From the NCBI GenBank assembly GCA_030998015.1, contig JARWMV010000243.1, positions 496,001 to 560,000 on the forward strand: DNA of 64,000 nt, read 5' to 3'. Made by a program: the position numbers and the translations under genes. The stretch comes from Ceratorhiza oryzae-sativae. Taxonomy: Eukaryota; Basidiomycota; Agaricomycetes; Cantharellales; Ceratobasidiaceae. The notes beneath the pieces were generated by a model, which ran no database searches, was not told the origin of the DNA, and saw only the letters and a list, made by a program, of their open reading frames with translations. This document shows positions 63,801-64,000 of the stretch, one piece after another. How positions within the stretch are numbered: the stretch's first letter is position 1; each line of letters opens with the position of its first letter.

Positions 63801-64000
63801 CACTGGCGGTGCCCCATGTCGTGCCAAGGTTCTCGGCTGGTTCTCGACCCTCTATTTTTGACTGCGCCGAGCCGTTTATCGGCCGAAAAGGGGAATAGGG
63901 GTGCGTTTTGTATGCACAGACCGACCACAACGTCATATCACTCTGCCGAAAATAGGTGCCAAGGCTGGTGAGAAAGGAGTGGGAATAATGGGCACGGACC
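60860..64000. other. Terminal region without a recognised gene
   Basis: To about 62200 it is GC-rich and probably promoter or UTR of the gene at 60350. Beyond, it is AT-richer with short frames only. A G4-type motif lies at 62011-62029. No tRNA, repeat or domain was recognised. Confidence 0.45.
62011..62029 (+). other. G-quadruplex-type motif
   Basis: GAGGGGGAGGGGGAGGGGG carries three runs of five G separated by single A, with a further GG just upstream. Intergenic. Confidence 0.6.

Overview
The window is nuclear DNA of a filamentous fungus, most likely an agaricomycete basidiomycete. Genes are dense, with many 45-65 nt spliceosomal introns. Recognisable products include a NoxR-type NADPH oxidase regulator, Zn2Cys6 and methyltransferase proteins, and fungal chromoviral retroelements. 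A Rhizoctonia-like species would fit, but the sequence alone does not prove it.

Layout. (1) 1-6925: two tandem type-B carboxylesterase genes with matching 13-exon structures, each carrying reading-frame breaks. (2) About 6930-21420: a CpG-poor island of nested mobile elements. It holds a Ty1/copia 3' relic, a DDE transposase-like relic and a 7.4-kb unit bounded by two 669-bp LTRs with a 5-bp target duplication (ATACA). That unit sits inside another repeat. It contains the RNaseH-integrase-chromodomain end of a Gypsy chromovirus and, downstream, a three-ORF block whose last ORF is a degenerate CRESS-DNA (geminivirus/genomovirus-type) Rep: HUH nuclease plus SF3 helicase. Solo LTRs, a 0.98-kb palindrome and MITE-like inverted repeats fill the rest. 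(3) 21.6-30 kb: MRE11 (-), a GDP-L-fucose-synthase-like gene (+) and a Zn2Cys6 transcription factor (-). (4) 30-34.7 kb: little that can be recognised as coding. (5) 34.7-42.7 kb: divergent ribosomal protein genes eS17 and uS8, a SAM methyltransferase, two weak zinc/BTB-like loci and a large methyltransferase-domain protein. (6) 44.4-53.5 kb: NoxR (p67phox-like), MSH4 and, divergently, biotin protein ligase. (7) 54-64 kb: a small multi-pass membrane protein, RNA polymerase III subunit RPC6 with a large low-complexity insertion, an NAD(P)-binding protein and a small unknown gene. The last 3 kb holds nothing I can name.

Two themes cut across the window. First, several conserved genes carry 1-4 nt losses, often in homopolymers (esterases, fucose synthase, methyltransferase, RPC6). 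This looks more like residual assembly error than mass pseudogenisation, and it tempers every frameshift call here. Second, at least four introns need GC-AG splicing, and one gene needs a 5-nt microexon.

The most notable object is the 12.9-16.8 kb block: Rep (+), a divergently transcribed Cys-rich orphan (-) with one intron, and a convergent unknown ORF (+), all trapped between retroviral LTRs. Its layout resembles a small circular ssDNA replicon captured by, or inserted into, a retroelement. That reading is inference; the Rep motifs, LTR ends and target duplications are seen directly.
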